NCBI GenBank assembly: GCA_036278755.1 | Contig: DASUKL010000052.1 | Coordinates: 1 to 64,000 of the forward strand | Length of the DNA: 64,000 nt | Direction of reading: 5' to 3' | DNA from: DASUKL01 sp036278755 | GTDB taxonomy: Bacteria; Chloroflexota; Limnocylindria; Limnocylindrales; CSP1-4 | In this document: positions 41,722-50,566 of the stretch, piece after piece | Position numbering within the stretch: the stretch's first letter is position 1 | Layout: every line of letters begins with the position of its first letter | Program-made: the position numbers and the translations under genes | Notes under the pieces: model-generated | Database searches by the model: none | Told to the model about the DNA's origin: nothing | What the model saw: only the letters and a program-made list of their open reading frames with translations

Positions 41722-42312
41722 ATGGTCGCCGCCGTGAGCCAGCCCCAGGACGCCGGGCCCCGCATCGAGCCCGAGGCCTATCGCGACGTCATGGGCCGAT
41801 TCGTGACCGGCGTCACGATCGTGACCTGTCTGGACGAGCGTCGGGGGCGGTCCCACCCCTGGGGCACGACGGTCAACGCCTTCAGCTCGGTCAGCCTGGA
41901 GCCCCCGCTCGTCCTCGTCTGCATCGGCCGTGAGCGGTCCATCCACCCCATCATCGCCCGGGCTGGGCGCTTCGCCGTGAACATCCTGGGCGAGGACTGC
42001 CAGGCCCTCTCCGACTGCTTCGCCGGGGCCCCCGGTAGCCGGGCCAAGGATGCGTTCTGCGAGGCCGCCTACCGGCTGGGACAGGACGGCCTGCCCGTCC
42101 TCGAGGCCAGCATCGCCTACATCGAATGCCTCGTGGAGCAGACTTTGGAAGCCGGCGATCACACGATCTACCTGGCCCGCGTCACCGGCCTGGGCACCAG
42201 CGAGGTCCATCCTCTGCCGCTTCTCTACTACCGCGGCCGCTATCTGCGCATCGAGCGGGCGGCCACGGCGGCGCTCCAGGGCAAGCCCGACGAGCGCTAC
42301 CCCGAGCGCTAG
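41722..42312 (+). CDS. Flavin reductase-like domain protein
   Basis: A 196-aa split-barrel FMN-binding protein of the flavin reductase family (HpaC/styrene monooxygenase B-like). Characteristic blocks are YRDVMGRFVTGVTIVTC, GTTVNAFSSVSLEPPLVLVCIGR and the C-terminal HPLPLLYYRGRYLRI. It probably supplies reduced flavin to a partner monooxygenase. Such a partner is not present in this gene series, so it may act with an enzyme encoded elsewhere. It heads a co-directional run of CoA-thioester enzymes. Confidence 0.88.
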   Translation: MVAAVSQPQDAGPRIEPEAYRDVMGRFVTGVTIVTCLDERRGRSHPWGTTVNAFSSVSLEPPLVLVCIGRERSIHPIIARAGRFAVNILGEDCQALSDCFAGAPGSRAKDAFCEAAYRLGQDGLPVLEASIAYIECLVEQTLEAGDHTIYLARVTGLGTSEVHPLPLLYYRGRYLRIERAATAALQGKPDERYPER

Positions 42313-42338
42313 ACCCTCCGCGAGCGACCGTCGAGCAC

Positions 42339-43235
42339 GTGGCCGAGCTGGACGTCGACGGCCTGCGGATCCATTACCTGACCGAGGGCGCCGGGCCGCC
42401 CCTGGTCATGCTCCACGGCGCCACGTCCTCCGGCGGCGAGGACTGGGCCGCCCAGCGACCGGCCTTTCGGCGCGCCTTCCACCTCCTCATCCCCGACGCG
42501 CGCAGCCATGCCGGCACGCGCTGGGACCCCAGCGAGGGCTTCAGCACCGAGCTCCTGGTCCACGACCTCGAAGGCTTCGTGGACGGGCTCGGCCTGCGCA
42601 CGTTCCACCTCGTCGGCTTCAGCATGGGCGGGATGACCGCCCTGACCTATGCCACCCGCCACCCGGAGCGGCTGCGGACGTTGCTCATCAGCGGCATCGA
42701 CAACCAGCCCCAGCCCCGCTCGGCCGTGGCCGCTCGCCTGATGGATCCCGAGCGGGTGGACCGCGACGAACCGGCCTGGGCGGCCCAGCTCGAGCGACGC
42801 CATGGGCCGGTCCAGGGCCCGGGGGCCTGGCGACGGCTGCTGCGGGCCCTGGCCTCCGATGTCGGGGCTCAAGCGATCCTCTCCCCGGCCGTCCTGCGGG
42901 GCATCCGGGTGCCGACCCTCCTGGCCTACGGTGACCGCGACGTCTTCTGCCCGCCCGACCATGCCGTGGCCCTCTACCGCTCGCTGCCCCAGGCCCGGCT
43001 CTTCATGGCCCCCGACTGCGACCACCAGGTCATGGTCAGCCGGCCCGGGCTGTTCAACGAGGCCGCGGCGGCCTTCTACCGCGAGACGGCCCAGGAGGCC
43101 GAGGCCCGGGCCGCGGGCCGATCGACCGGTGGGCCTCGGATCACGCGTTCGGCCGCCCGAGCCCCGATCCCGACCGAGCTGCACGACCTGCCCGTCACCC
43201 CGACCGAGACGCCCACCCGACCGGATGGAGGTTGA
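42339..43235 (+). CDS. Alpha/beta hydrolase
   Basis: A 298-aa alpha/beta-fold hydrolase. The nucleophile elbow is GFSMGG with S95; the acid is D in AYGDRDVFCPP; the His is in DCDHQVM near the C-terminus. The oxyanion region is MLHGATSSGGEDW. Substrate is unknown; lactonase, esterase or haloperoxidase-like functions are all compatible, and the setting with CoA enzymes favours an esterase or lactonase of a degradation pathway. GTG 42339 gives a typical length; the open frame begins farther upstream inside the previous gene. About 40 C-terminal residues are low complexity. Confidence 0.8.
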   Translation: MAELDVDGLRIHYLTEGAGPPLVMLHGATSSGGEDWAAQRPAFRRAFHLLIPDARSHAGTRWDPSEGFSTELLVHDLEGFVDGLGLRTFHLVGFSMGGMTALTYATRHPERLRTLLISGIDNQPQPRSAVAARLMDPERVDRDEPAWAAQLERRHGPVQGPGAWRRLLRALASDVGAQAILSPAVLRGIRVPTLLAYGDRDVFCPPDHAVALYRSLPQARLFMAPDCDHQVMVSRPGLFNEAAAAFYRETAQEAEARAAGRSTGGPRITRSAARAPIPTELHDLPVTPTETPTRPDGG

Positions 43236-43240
43236 GCCCG

Positions 43241-44134
43241 ATGTCGACCACCGAACCCCAGCCACCGTCCGAACCCCCGCGGAGGCCCGAAGCCCAGCCC
43301 GAGCCTGCCCTCGGCGCCGCCGGAGCCGAAGCCGGACGCCCGCACCGCCTGCGCCTCGAGCTGCCGGCCGAGGGCCCTGACCGGACCTTCGCGGGCGTGG
43401 CCCTCATCACCCTCGACCGGCCCGCGGTCCTCAACGCCCTCGACTTCGAGACGATGCTCCAGCTGACCGAGGCCCTGGAGCGCTTCGACGCCGACCCGGC
43501 CTGTCGCTGCATCGTCATCACCGGCGCGGGCCAGCGGGCCTTCGCCGCCGGGGCCGACATCGGCGAGCTGGCCGAGGCCAGCCCGACGGACCTGGTCGCC
43601 TCCGACGTCTTCTCGCGCTGGGAGCGCATCCGGCGCATCCACACGCCCATCGTGGCCGCCGTGCAGGGCTACGCCCTGGGCGGCGGCTGCGAGCTGGCCA
43701 TGGCCTGCGACATCGTCGTGGCGGCCGAGGACGCGGTCTTCGGGCAGCCCGAGATCAGGCTCGGCATCATCCCCGGAGCCGGCGGCACCCAGCGCCTGAC
43801 CCGGGCCCTGGGCAAGGCCCGGGCCATGGACCTCATCCTCACCGGGGCTGAGCTGCCGGCCCGCGAGGCTCTGGCCCGCGGCCTGGTGAGCCGCCTCGTG
43901 CCGAGCGAGGAGACCGTCCCGGCGGCCCTGGAGCTGGCCGCTCGTATCGCGGCCCAGCCGCCCCTGGCCGTCCGGGCGGCCAAGGCCTCCATCGATCGGG
44001 CCTTCGAGCTGTCGCTGGAGGCGGGCCTGGAGTTCGAGCGGCGGGAGTTCTACCTGCTCTTCGCCTCGGAGGATCAGGCGGAAGGGATGCAGGCCTTCGT
44101 GGCCAAGCGCGCTCCCGAGTGGAAGGGCCGCTGA
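43241..44134 (+). CDS. Enoyl-CoA hydratase/isomerase family protein
   Basis: A 297-aa crotonase-fold enzyme. The acyl-CoA oxyanion region is GQRAFAAGADIGELAEA and GYALGGGCELAMACDIVVA, and QPEIRLGIIPGAGGTQRLTRALG carries the second catalytic Glu, so it should be a true enoyl-CoA hydratase. A 30-residue Pro/Ala/Glu-rich N-terminal extension precedes the domain. ATG 43241 has GGAGG (43227-43231) upstream. It precedes a DUF1444-like gene and a second crotonase in the same direction. Confidence 0.9.
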   Translation: MSTTEPQPPSEPPRRPEAQPEPALGAAGAEAGRPHRLRLELPAEGPDRTFAGVALITLDRPAVLNALDFETMLQLTEALERFDADPACRCIVITGAGQRAFAAGADIGELAEASPTDLVASDVFSRWERIRRIHTPIVAAVQGYALGGGCELAMACDIVVAAEDAVFGQPEIRLGIIPGAGGTQRLTRALGKARAMDLILTGAELPAREALARGLVSRLVPSEETVPAALELAARIAAQPPLAVRAAKASIDRAFELSLEAGLEFERREFYLLFASEDQAEGMQAFVAKRAPEWKGR

Positions 44135-44299
44135 GCAGGCCGCGTCGCCCGGGATGCTGGAGCCGCTCAGGGGGCCAGGTCGCCTGCGATCTGCTGGTGG
44201 CCGGCCATCTGGCTCTTGGCCGCGGGGAGTACCCTGTGGCCGACGGCGCCAGCAGTCACCGCTGACCATGTCCACGGCGGGAGCCATGGAGGACGAGGC

Positions 44300-45064
44300 A
44301 TGACCGACGAGGGCTACGGCCGCGATATGGGAGACGAGGCGGCGGGGGCCATCCGCGACCGGCCACCCGACCCCCTGGCGCCCATCGATCCCGACGCGCC
44401 GGTGAGCGGCCACCAACCGGCCCCCGCGCCCGTCCCGGCCTCCTCCCTCCCGGAACGCGACTGGGATACCGCGCGGCGGAGCGTCTTCCCGATCCTCCGG
44501 CCAGTGGGCACCACGGGCGCCGCGGCGGACGTGCCGCTCGACCCGTCGACGGCCGGGACGCGCGACCACAACGAGCCGCTGATCAGCCCCGGTCCGTGCA
44601 GCCTGGTCGTCGGCTTCGTGCTCCCGAGCAGCGGCTTCGACGTCATGGTCAACGGCGACCACCTCCTGAGCTGGGGCATCAGCGCCGACGACCTGGCCGC
44701 GGCGGCGGGCGCCAACCTGGCCACCTGGTCGGCCTCGGTGGGCTGGTCGGACGAGACGAGCGGCGAGCGGCGGCTGCTCGGCTCGGACAGCGGCGACGGC
44801 CACGACGCCACGCGCATCCTCCTGCCGCCGGTCCGCGAGTGGCTGACCCGCGAGCTGGCCGGCTCGGCGCCGGCCGGAACCCGGGTCCTGGTCGGCCTGC
44901 CCGAGCGCCACCTCCTGATCGCCGGCGCGTTGCGGCCCGACGACCCGGAGTTCGTGGCCCTCTTCCGCGACTTCGTGGTCGAGTCGTCGGGCAACGCCGA
45001 GGAGCCCATCGACCGCCGCGTCTTCGAGCTGCTCAAGGGCGAGCTGGTCGAGTTCGAGGCCTGA
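44300..45064 (+). CDS. DUF1444-like hypothetical protein
   Basis: A 254-aa protein with a disordered N-terminal 50 residues. The remainder, starting near RRSVFPILRPVG and including FDVMVNGDHLLSWGISADDLAAAAGANLATW and LIAGALRPDDPEFVALFRDFV, resembles the DUF1444/YtpQ pattern, whose function is unknown. A good GGAGG (44288-44292) precedes ATG 44300. It ends 7 nt before the second enoyl-CoA hydratase gene and interrupts an otherwise metabolic series. Confidence 0.65.
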   Translation: MTDEGYGRDMGDEAAGAIRDRPPDPLAPIDPDAPVSGHQPAPAPVPASSLPERDWDTARRSVFPILRPVGTTGAAADVPLDPSTAGTRDHNEPLISPGPCSLVVGFVLPSSGFDVMVNGDHLLSWGISADDLAAAAGANLATWSASVGWSDETSGERRLLGSDSGDGHDATRILLPPVREWLTRELAGSAPAGTRVLVGLPERHLLIAGALRPDDPEFVALFRDFVVESSGNAEEPIDRRVFELLKGELVEFEA

Positions 45065-45071
45065 GCCGGCC

Positions 45072-45842
45072 ATGGCCCTCCGCGAGGAGCTCGGCGAGGG
45101 CGTCCTGACCCTGACCCTCGACCGGCCGGAGGCTCTCAACGCCCTCGACCGCGAGCTGAAGACCGGGTTGCTGGCCGCCTTCCGTCGAGCGGGCCGCACG
45201 GCCGACGTGCGGGCGGTGGTCCTGACCGGAGCGGGGCGGGCCTTCTGCGCCGGCCAGGACCTCGGCGAGGCCGACGTCATCGGGACGGGCATCGGGGCCG
45301 AGGTCCGCGAGCGCTACGTGCCCCTCATCCTGGCCATGCGCCGCCTGGACAAGCCGATCGTAGCCGCCATCAACGGCGTGGCCGCCGGGGCCGGCCTGTC
45401 GCTGGCCCTGGCCTGCGACCTGCGCCTGGCGGCCCAGACGGCCACCTTCGCCTGCGCCTTCGGGCGCATCGGGCTCGTGCCGGACAGCGGCCTGAGCTGG
45501 TTCCTGCCCCGCCTCGTCGGCACCGGCTGGGCGGCGCGCCTCGTCCTGGCCGGCGAGTCGATCGACGCCCCCACCGCGGAGCGGATCGGCCTGGTGGAGT
45601 GGCTCGTCCCGGCCGCGCGGCTGGCCGAGGAGGCCCATGACCTGGCCGCCCGGCTGGCGGCCGGGGCGCCGCTGGCGCAGAGCCTGGCCAAGCGTTCCCT
45701 GGCCTTCGCCGCCACGGCCGATCTGGGGGCCGCCCTGGAGTTCGAGGCCCAGGCCCAGACGGCGGCGGCCCGGAGCGACGACTTCGCCGAGGGCCTAGCG
45801 GCCTTCCGGGCCAAGCGCGCCCCCCGCTTCGGCGGGCACTGA
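45072..45842 (+). CDS. Enoyl-CoA hydratase/isomerase (PaaG-like)
   Basis: A 256-aa crotonase-fold enzyme of the PaaG/PaaB type: TGAGRAFCAGQDLGEADVIG, AAINGVAAGAGLSLALACDLRLAA, and FGRIGLVPDSGLSWFLPRLVG. In PaaG-type isomerases the first catalytic Glu of hydratases is replaced, and here the region reads NGVAAGAGLSLALACD with D in GLVPDSG, favouring isomerase chemistry on a 2,3-double bond or ring-opening epoxide. It overlaps no neighbour and is 6 nt from the dehydrogenase gene. Confidence 0.85.
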   Translation: MALREELGEGVLTLTLDRPEALNALDRELKTGLLAAFRRAGRTADVRAVVLTGAGRAFCAGQDLGEADVIGTGIGAEVRERYVPLILAMRRLDKPIVAAINGVAAGAGLSLALACDLRLAAQTATFACAFGRIGLVPDSGLSWFLPRLVGTGWAARLVLAGESIDAPTAERIGLVEWLVPAARLAEEAHDLAARLAAGAPLAQSLAKRSLAFAATADLGAALEFEAQAQTAAARSDDFAEGLAAFRAKRAPRFGGH

Positions 45843-45848
45843 GGCGCC

Positions 45849-47048
45849 ATGCGGGTCGCCGTGATCGGCGCCGGGACGATGGGCGCCGGGATCGCCCAGG
45901 CCTGCCTGGGCGCGGGCCATGGGGTGGCCCTCTACGACGTCGATCCGGGGGCCGTCGAACGGGCGCGCGAGCGCATCGCCGAGGGCCTGGGACGCCTGGT
46001 GGCCAAGGGGCGCCTGGGTGCCGAGGCTCGGACGGAGGCCCTCGCTCGGCTATCCGCGGCGGACTCCGTCGAGGCAGCGGCGACGGGAGCGGAGGTGGTC
46101 ATCGAGGCGGCGCTGGAGGAGCTCGAGGTCAAGCGTTCGATCTTCGCGAGGCTGGACCGGGCCGCCCCGGCACAGGCCCTCCTGGCCTCGAACACGAGTG
46201 CCCTGTCGATCAGCGCCCTGGCCGAGGCGACCGGCCGGCCCGAGCAGGTCCTGGGCCTGCACTTCTTCAACCCGGCTCCCGTCATGGCCCTCGTCGAGGT
46301 CGTTGCCGGCGAGCGGACAACGGCGGCCACGGTGGCCGCGGCCCGATCGTTCGCCGAGGGCCTGGGCAAGACGCCGGTCTCCTGCAGCGATGCGCCGGGC
46401 TTCATCGTCAACCGGGTGAACCGGCCCTTCAGCCTGGAGCCGCTGCGGATGCTGACCGCGGGTGAGGCGAACGTCCCGGCCATCGACGCGGCCGTGGTCG
46501 AGGCTGGCTATCCCCTGGGCCCGTTCGCCTACCTGGACCTCGTGGGGCTCGACGTCAATCTGGCCGCCACGACCGCCATCTGGCGGGGCTTCGACGAGGA
46601 CGAGCGGTTCCGTCCGTCGCCCCTCCAGGAGCAGCTCGTGGCCGCGGGGCTGCTGGGCCGCAAGACGGGCCGCGGGTTCTACGTCTATGACGCGGCCGGG
46701 CGGCGGGGAGCGCCCGCGGCGGCCTTCGCGGCCGGGGCAGCCGGGGCAGGCGCGGCGGGGCCCGGAGCGGCCCACGCAGGGGCGGCCGATCTCGCCCCCG
46801 CGGCCATCGTCGAACGGATCGGATCGGCCATCATCAACGAGGCCTATCTCGCCGTGGGCGAGGGCGTCGCGACGCCGCCCGAGATCGACCTGGCCATGCG
46901 TCTCGGCGTCAACCATCCGGCCGGACCGTTCGAGCGCGCGGGCCAGCTCGGCCTGCGTCGGGTCATCGAGGGCCTGGCCCGCCTCGAGTCGGCGTATGGT
47001 GAGCGCTACCGGGTCGCGCCGGCCCTCTGGCAGGTGGCCAACGCCTGA
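45849..47048 (+). CDS. 3-hydroxyacyl-CoA dehydrogenase (PaaH-like)
   Basis: A 399-aa NAD-dependent enzyme. The Rossmann loop is VIGAGTMGAGIAQACLGAGH; catalytic His is in GLHFFNPAPVMALVEVV; Asn/Glu residues lie in DAPGFIVNRV and LVGLDVN. The C-terminal half carries a second 3HCDH repeat ending with PPEIDLAMRLGVNHPAGPFERAGQLG, as in PaaH. An Ala/Gly-rich linker of about 25 residues divides the two halves. It oxidises 3-hydroxyacyl-CoA between the hydratase and thiolase steps encoded on either side. Confidence 0.92.
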   Translation: MRVAVIGAGTMGAGIAQACLGAGHGVALYDVDPGAVERARERIAEGLGRLVAKGRLGAEARTEALARLSAADSVEAAATGAEVVIEAALEELEVKRSIFARLDRAAPAQALLASNTSALSISALAEATGRPEQVLGLHFFNPAPVMALVEVVAGERTTAATVAAARSFAEGLGKTPVSCSDAPGFIVNRVNRPFSLEPLRMLTAGEANVPAIDAAVVEAGYPLGPFAYLDLVGLDVNLAATTAIWRGFDEDERFRPSPLQEQLVAAGLLGRKTGRGFYVYDAAGRRGAPAAAFAAGAAGAGAAGPGAAHAGAADLAPAAIVERIGSAIINEAYLAVGEGVATPPEIDLAMRLGVNHPAGPFERAGQLGLRRVIEGLARLESAYGERYRVAPALWQVANA

Positions 47049-47091
47049 ACGCTCGGAGCGCTAGGCCGACGACGGCAGCCACGAGGAGGCC

Positions 47092-48321
47092 ATGACTCGA
47101 CCCACCGACCGCCCGCTCCGTGAGGCCTGGATCGTCAGTGCCGTCCGCACGCCCATCGGCCGCTATGGCGGCGCGCTCAGCGCGGTCCGGCCCGACGACC
47201 TGGCGGCCCTCGTCATCGCCGCCGCCGTCGAGCGTTCAGGCCTGCCCGCCGAGCGGGTCGAGGACGTCATCATGGGCTGCGCCAACCAGGCCGGCGAGGA
47301 CAATCGGAACGTGGCCCGCATGGCCGCCCTGCTGGCGGGGCTGCCCGTGGAGGTCGCCGGCCTGACCGTCAACCGGCTGTGCGGCTCCGGGCTGCAGGCC
47401 ATCAACACGGCGGCCCACGCCATCATGGTCGGCGACGGCGACGCCTTCGTGGCCGGGGGCCTCGAGTCGATGAGCCGGGCGCCGTACGCCATGCTCAAGC
47501 CCGAGATGGCCTACGAGCGCGGACGGCACACCCTCGAGGACACGACGCTGGGCTGGCGCTTCACGAACCCCCGCCTGGCGGCGGTCCACCACCCTTACTC
47601 GATGGGCGAGACCGGGGAGAACGTGGCCCAGCGCTGCGGGGTCAGCCGCGAGGCCCAGGACCGCTTCGCCCTGGAGAGCCACCAGCGGGCCGTGGCGGCC
47701 ATCGAGGGCGGCCGCTTCGACGAGCAGATCGTCCCGGTCGTCGTGCCACAGCGCAAGGGCGAGCCGGTCGTCGTGGACCGCGACGAGCATCCTCGGCCGG
47801 ACACCTCGCTGGAGGCCCTGGCCCGCCTGCGGCCCGCGTTCCGCGAGGGCGGCACGGTGACCGCGGGCAACAGTTCCGGGATCAACGATGGGGCCAGTGC
47901 CACGGTGGTCGTGGAGGCGGACCTGGCCCGAGCCATGGGCCTGCGGCCCATGGCTCGCGTCGTGGCCACGGCCGTGGCGGGCGTCGACCCCGCGATCATG
48001 GGCCTGGGCCCCGTGCCGGCCACGCGCAAGGCCCTGGCCCGGGCCGGCCTCGACGTGGGCGACCTGGACCTCGTCGAGCTCAACGAAGCCTTCGCCAGCC
48101 AGGCCGTGGAGTGCATCGCCGAGCTCGGGCTGGACCCCGAACGGGTCAACGTCAACGGCGGGGCCATCGCCCTGGGGCATCCCCTGGGCATGAGCGGCGC
48201 CCGCCTGGCCACCATGCTCGTCCACGAGCTGGCACGGCGGGGCGGCCGCTACGGGCTGGCCACGATGTGCATCGGCGTGGGCCAGGGCATCGCCACCATC
48301 GTGGAGCGCCTCGAGGCCTAG
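47092..48321 (+). CDS. Acetyl-CoA acyltransferase (thiolase, PaaJ/PcaF-like)
   Basis: A 409-aa thiolase. The nucleophile is C97 in VNRLCGSGLQAIN; the His motif is GAIALGHPLGMSGAR; the second catalytic Cys is in MCIGVGQG. GGLESMSRAPYAMLKP fits the beta-ketoadipyl-CoA thiolase subgroup, suggesting that the run degrades phenylacetate- or adipate-type acyl-CoAs, although simple fatty acid oxidation is also possible. It is the last gene of the series and ends in a palindrome containing its stop codon. Confidence 0.92.
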   Translation: MTRPTDRPLREAWIVSAVRTPIGRYGGALSAVRPDDLAALVIAAAVERSGLPAERVEDVIMGCANQAGEDNRNVARMAALLAGLPVEVAGLTVNRLCGSGLQAINTAAHAIMVGDGDAFVAGGLESMSRAPYAMLKPEMAYERGRHTLEDTTLGWRFTNPRLAAVHHPYSMGETGENVAQRCGVSREAQDRFALESHQRAVAAIEGGRFDEQIVPVVVPQRKGEPVVVDRDEHPRPDTSLEALARLRPAFREGGTVTAGNSSGINDGASATVVVEADLARAMGLRPMARVVATAVAGVDPAIMGLGPVPATRKALARAGLDVGDLDLVELNEAFASQAVECIAELGLDPERVNVNGGAIALGHPLGMSGARLATMLVHELARRGGRYGLATMCIGVGQGIATIVERLEA

Positions 48322-48349
48322 GCCTCAGGCGCGGAGCCCCCGGGGCTCC
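48313..48349. terminator. Bidirectional terminator between convergent genes
   Basis: Two stem-loops follow the thiolase gene. GAGGCCTAGGCCTC (48313-48326) is a perfect palindrome including its TAG. GGAGCCC (48333-48339) and GGGCTCC (48343-48349) form a 7-bp stem with a 3-nt loop. Neither has a T-run; position between convergent genes supports a terminator role. Confidence 0.5.
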
Positions 48350-48396
48350 AGGCTCCAGGCCCCAGGATCAGTCCCGCCGCAGGGCCAGGCGACGGC

Positions 48397-48684
48397 CTAG
48401 TGGCCGAAGGCGGCCAGCCAGAACAGGGCGGCGGTCACGACAGCGATCAGGGCCCCGATCGCGGCCGCGGCCCAGGCCGTCCAGTCGATCGGGCCGAGTG
48501 GCTCATAGGTCGGCAGGGGGTCGGTGCCGTTGCCGCCCCAGTGCTCGTCGTGATCCCCACCATGGCCAGCGGCAGAGCCGGGACCCGATCGGTGGCCGGC
48601 CGTGCGGGTCTCGTCGTGCAGCGCCTCGCCGGCCGCCTCCACCGCGGAGCGGGTCTCCTCGTGGACGTGCCCCTCGTCCTTCAT
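48397..48684 (-). CDS. Small His/Asp-rich single-helix membrane protein
   Basis: A 95-aa protein with a His/Asp/Gly-rich hydrophilic N-terminal region (HVHEETRSAVEAAGEALHDE, then GHGGDHDEHWGGNG) and one C-terminal membrane helix (WAAAAIGALIAVVTAALFWLAAFGH, about 69-94). Its ATG overlaps the stop of the transporter substrate-binding gene by 4 nt (ATGA), so it belongs to the FMN-riboswitch operon. Its function is unknown; the His-rich segment could bind a metal. The distal hydrophobic segment would tail-anchor it in the membrane. Confidence 0.7.
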   Translation of the reverse strand: MKDEGHVHEETRSAVEAAGEALHDETRTAGHRSGPGSAAGHGGDHDEHWGGNGTDPLPTYEPLGPIDWTAWAAAAIGALIAVVTAALFWLAAFGH

Positions 48685-49802
48685 GGCAGCAACTCCTGGC
48701 TGATCAGATCGTCCACGCTGACCGGGTTCGGCACGAGGCCCCCGGGCAGGGATGCCAACTCGTCGATCGAGCGGGACCAGGCGTCGGTGTCGATCGCGCC
48801 CAGACCGTGGGACCGAGTGTAGGCGCTCTGCCAGGTCGCCACCGTGGCCTGCAGGATAGCCAGCTGCGTGTCGCGATCCTGGCCCAGGGCCGGCACGGCG
48901 GCGACGGACGCATCGAGGCCCTTCGTCGGGTCCGCATCGATCGCCTCCATGGCCCGCAACGTGGCGGCCACGAAGGCCCGCAGGGCGGCCGTCTTGCTGG
49001 CCAGCTGCTTGGTGCCCACGACGAGGCCCGGCCCGGGGAGGGGCACGACCTGGTCGACGTGGAGCACCGTGGCCGGGAAGCCATGCAGCTCCAGCTGCAC
49101 CGGCTCGTTGTTGGTGAAGCCCGTGGCCGCGTCGACCGCGCCCTGCTCGAGGGCCGCCTCCTGGCCGTAGTCGGGGTAGACCACCACCGACAGGTCGGCC
49201 GGGCTCAGGCCGGCCGACTTCAGGAGCGCCTGGAGCATGATCCAGCTGCTGCCGTACTTGCCCGGCGTCCCCAGGCGCGTGCCCTTCAGGTCCGCCACGC
49301 TGGTGATACCGCTGGCCGCCTTGGCGAAGACGATGTTGGGGAACGTGCCGTAGATCGTGGCCACGTAACGGATGGGGAGGCCCTGGCTGACGGCCGGGAT
49401 GACGCTCGTGCCGTCGGAGATGCTGACGTCCACGGCGCCCTGGGCGGTGAGCGTCACGAGGTCCGGGTCGATCTTGTTCTGGAACGTCACGTCGAGCCCG
49501 GCCTGGCGGTAGTAGCCGGCCTGCTGGGCCAGGTAGAACTGGGCGAACTGGACGCTCGGGATGTAGCCCAGCCCGACGATGAGCTTGGTGGGCGGACCCG
49601 ACGGCGAGGCCGACGCCGAGGCCGACGGCGAGCCCGAGTCGGAGGGCCCCGATGATCCACCCGGGGACGAGGAGCCCGGGGCCGATGCGGACGCCGAGCT
49701 CGAGTCTGAGGGGGAGGCCGATCCGGACGGGCCGGCGCAGCCGAAGACGAGGCCGACGATGGCCAGGCCGGCCAGCAGCCGGCGCCCGAACGCGATGGTC
49801 AC
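48681..49802 (-). CDS. ribY: ABC transporter substrate-binding lipoprotein, RibY-like (NMT1/THI5 family)
   Basis: A 373-aa lipoprotein with lipobox LVFGC (about residue 22) and a Ser/Pro/Gly-rich linker of about 50 residues. The mature domain is of the NMT1/THI5 type: LIVGLGYIPSVQFAQFYLAQQAGYYRQAGLDVTF, and TGFTNNEPVQLEL near the hinge. The YIPSVQFAQFY motif resembles the RibY riboflavin-binding protein of Chloroflexus. With the FMN riboswitch upstream, riboflavin or a flavin precursor is the likely ligand. GTG 49802 has GGAGG 5 nt upstream; the permease gene lies 14 nt upstream. Confidence 0.8.
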   Translation of the reverse strand: MTIAFGRRLLAGLAIVGLVFGCAGPSGSASPSDSSSASASAPGSSSPGGSSGPSDSGSPSASASASPSGPPTKLIVGLGYIPSVQFAQFYLAQQAGYYRQAGLDVTFQNKIDPDLVTLTAQGAVDVSISDGTSVIPAVSQGLPIRYVATIYGTFPNIVFAKAASGITSVADLKGTRLGTPGKYGSSWIMLQALLKSAGLSPADLSVVVYPDYGQEAALEQGAVDAATGFTNNEPVQLELHGFPATVLHVDQVVPLPGPGLVVGTKQLASKTAALRAFVAATLRAMEAIDADPTKGLDASVAAVPALGQDRDTQLAILQATVATWQSAYTRSHGLGAIDTDAWSRSIDELASLPGGLVPNPVSVDDLISQELLP

Positions 49803-49816
49803 AGGTTCCTCCACAT

Positions 49817-50566
49817 TCAGCCGCGGTCGCCCACGAGGCGACGCTCGACGATCAGGACCACGAGATAGAGGGCCAGGCCGATGGCCGCCAGGGTCACCAG
49901 CGTGGCGAACATGAGGGGGATGTCGAAGAGGCTGCCCCGGGCCAGGTTGATGAGGACGCCCAGGCCCTGGTCGCCGCCGGCCCATTCGCCGATGACCGCG
50001 CCGATGACGGCCAGGGTGATGCCCACCCGCAGCCCGCCCAGGATCGAGGGCAGGGCGGCCGGTACCTCGAGGCGGGTCAGGACCTGCCACCGCGTGGCCC
50101 GGAAGGCGCGCCCCATCTCCAGGAGGCCGGCGTCCACGGTGCGGATGCCGACCATCGTAGCCACGACCACGGGGAAGAACACGATGAGGGCGCAGATCAC
50201 CACCTTACTGAGGAGGCCCGTCCCGAACCACAGGGCGATGAGCGGGGCCAGGGCCAGGATCGGGGTGGCCTGAGCGGCCACGATGTAGGGCGAGAGGAGG
50301 CGCTCGGCCAATCGGGAGCGAGCCAGGAGGAGCCCGGTGGCGAGGGCCAGGATCCCGCCCCCGGCAAAGCCCAGGAGGACCTCCTCGAGGGTCACCAGGG
50401 CGGCCGGCTCCATCGTGCCGTCGGCCCAGGCGCGGGCCAGGCGGCTGGCCACCGTGGGAGGGTCGGGCAGGATGTACGGCGGGTAGCCCCCCAGCACCAC
50501 GACCGCCTGCCAGCCCACGAGGAAGACGGCCGCGCCCACGGCGATCGGCCAGAGGTCGCGCTTCAT
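49817..50566 (-). CDS. ribX: ABC transporter permease, RibX-like
   Basis: A 249-aa inner-membrane permease of the binding-protein-dependent family with six predicted helices. The EAA-loop region is MGRAFRATRWQVLTRLEVPAALPSILGGLRVGITLAVIGAVIGEW. It is related to permeases for nitrate, taurine and thiamine precursors; the FMN riboswitch indicates flavin uptake. Its ATG overlaps the ATPase stop by 4 nt (ATGA) and the binding-protein gene follows after 14 nt. Confidence 0.82.
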   Translation of the reverse strand: MKRDLWPIAVGAAVFLVGWQAVVVLGGYPPYILPDPPTVASRLARAWADGTMEPAALVTLEEVLLGFAGGGILALATGLLLARSRLAERLLSPYIVAAQATPILALAPLIALWFGTGLLSKVVICALIVFFPVVVATMVGIRTVDAGLLEMGRAFRATRWQVLTRLEVPAALPSILGGLRVGITLAVIGAVIGEWAGGDQGLGVLINLARGSLFDIPLMFATLVTLAAIGLALYLVVLIVERRLVGDRG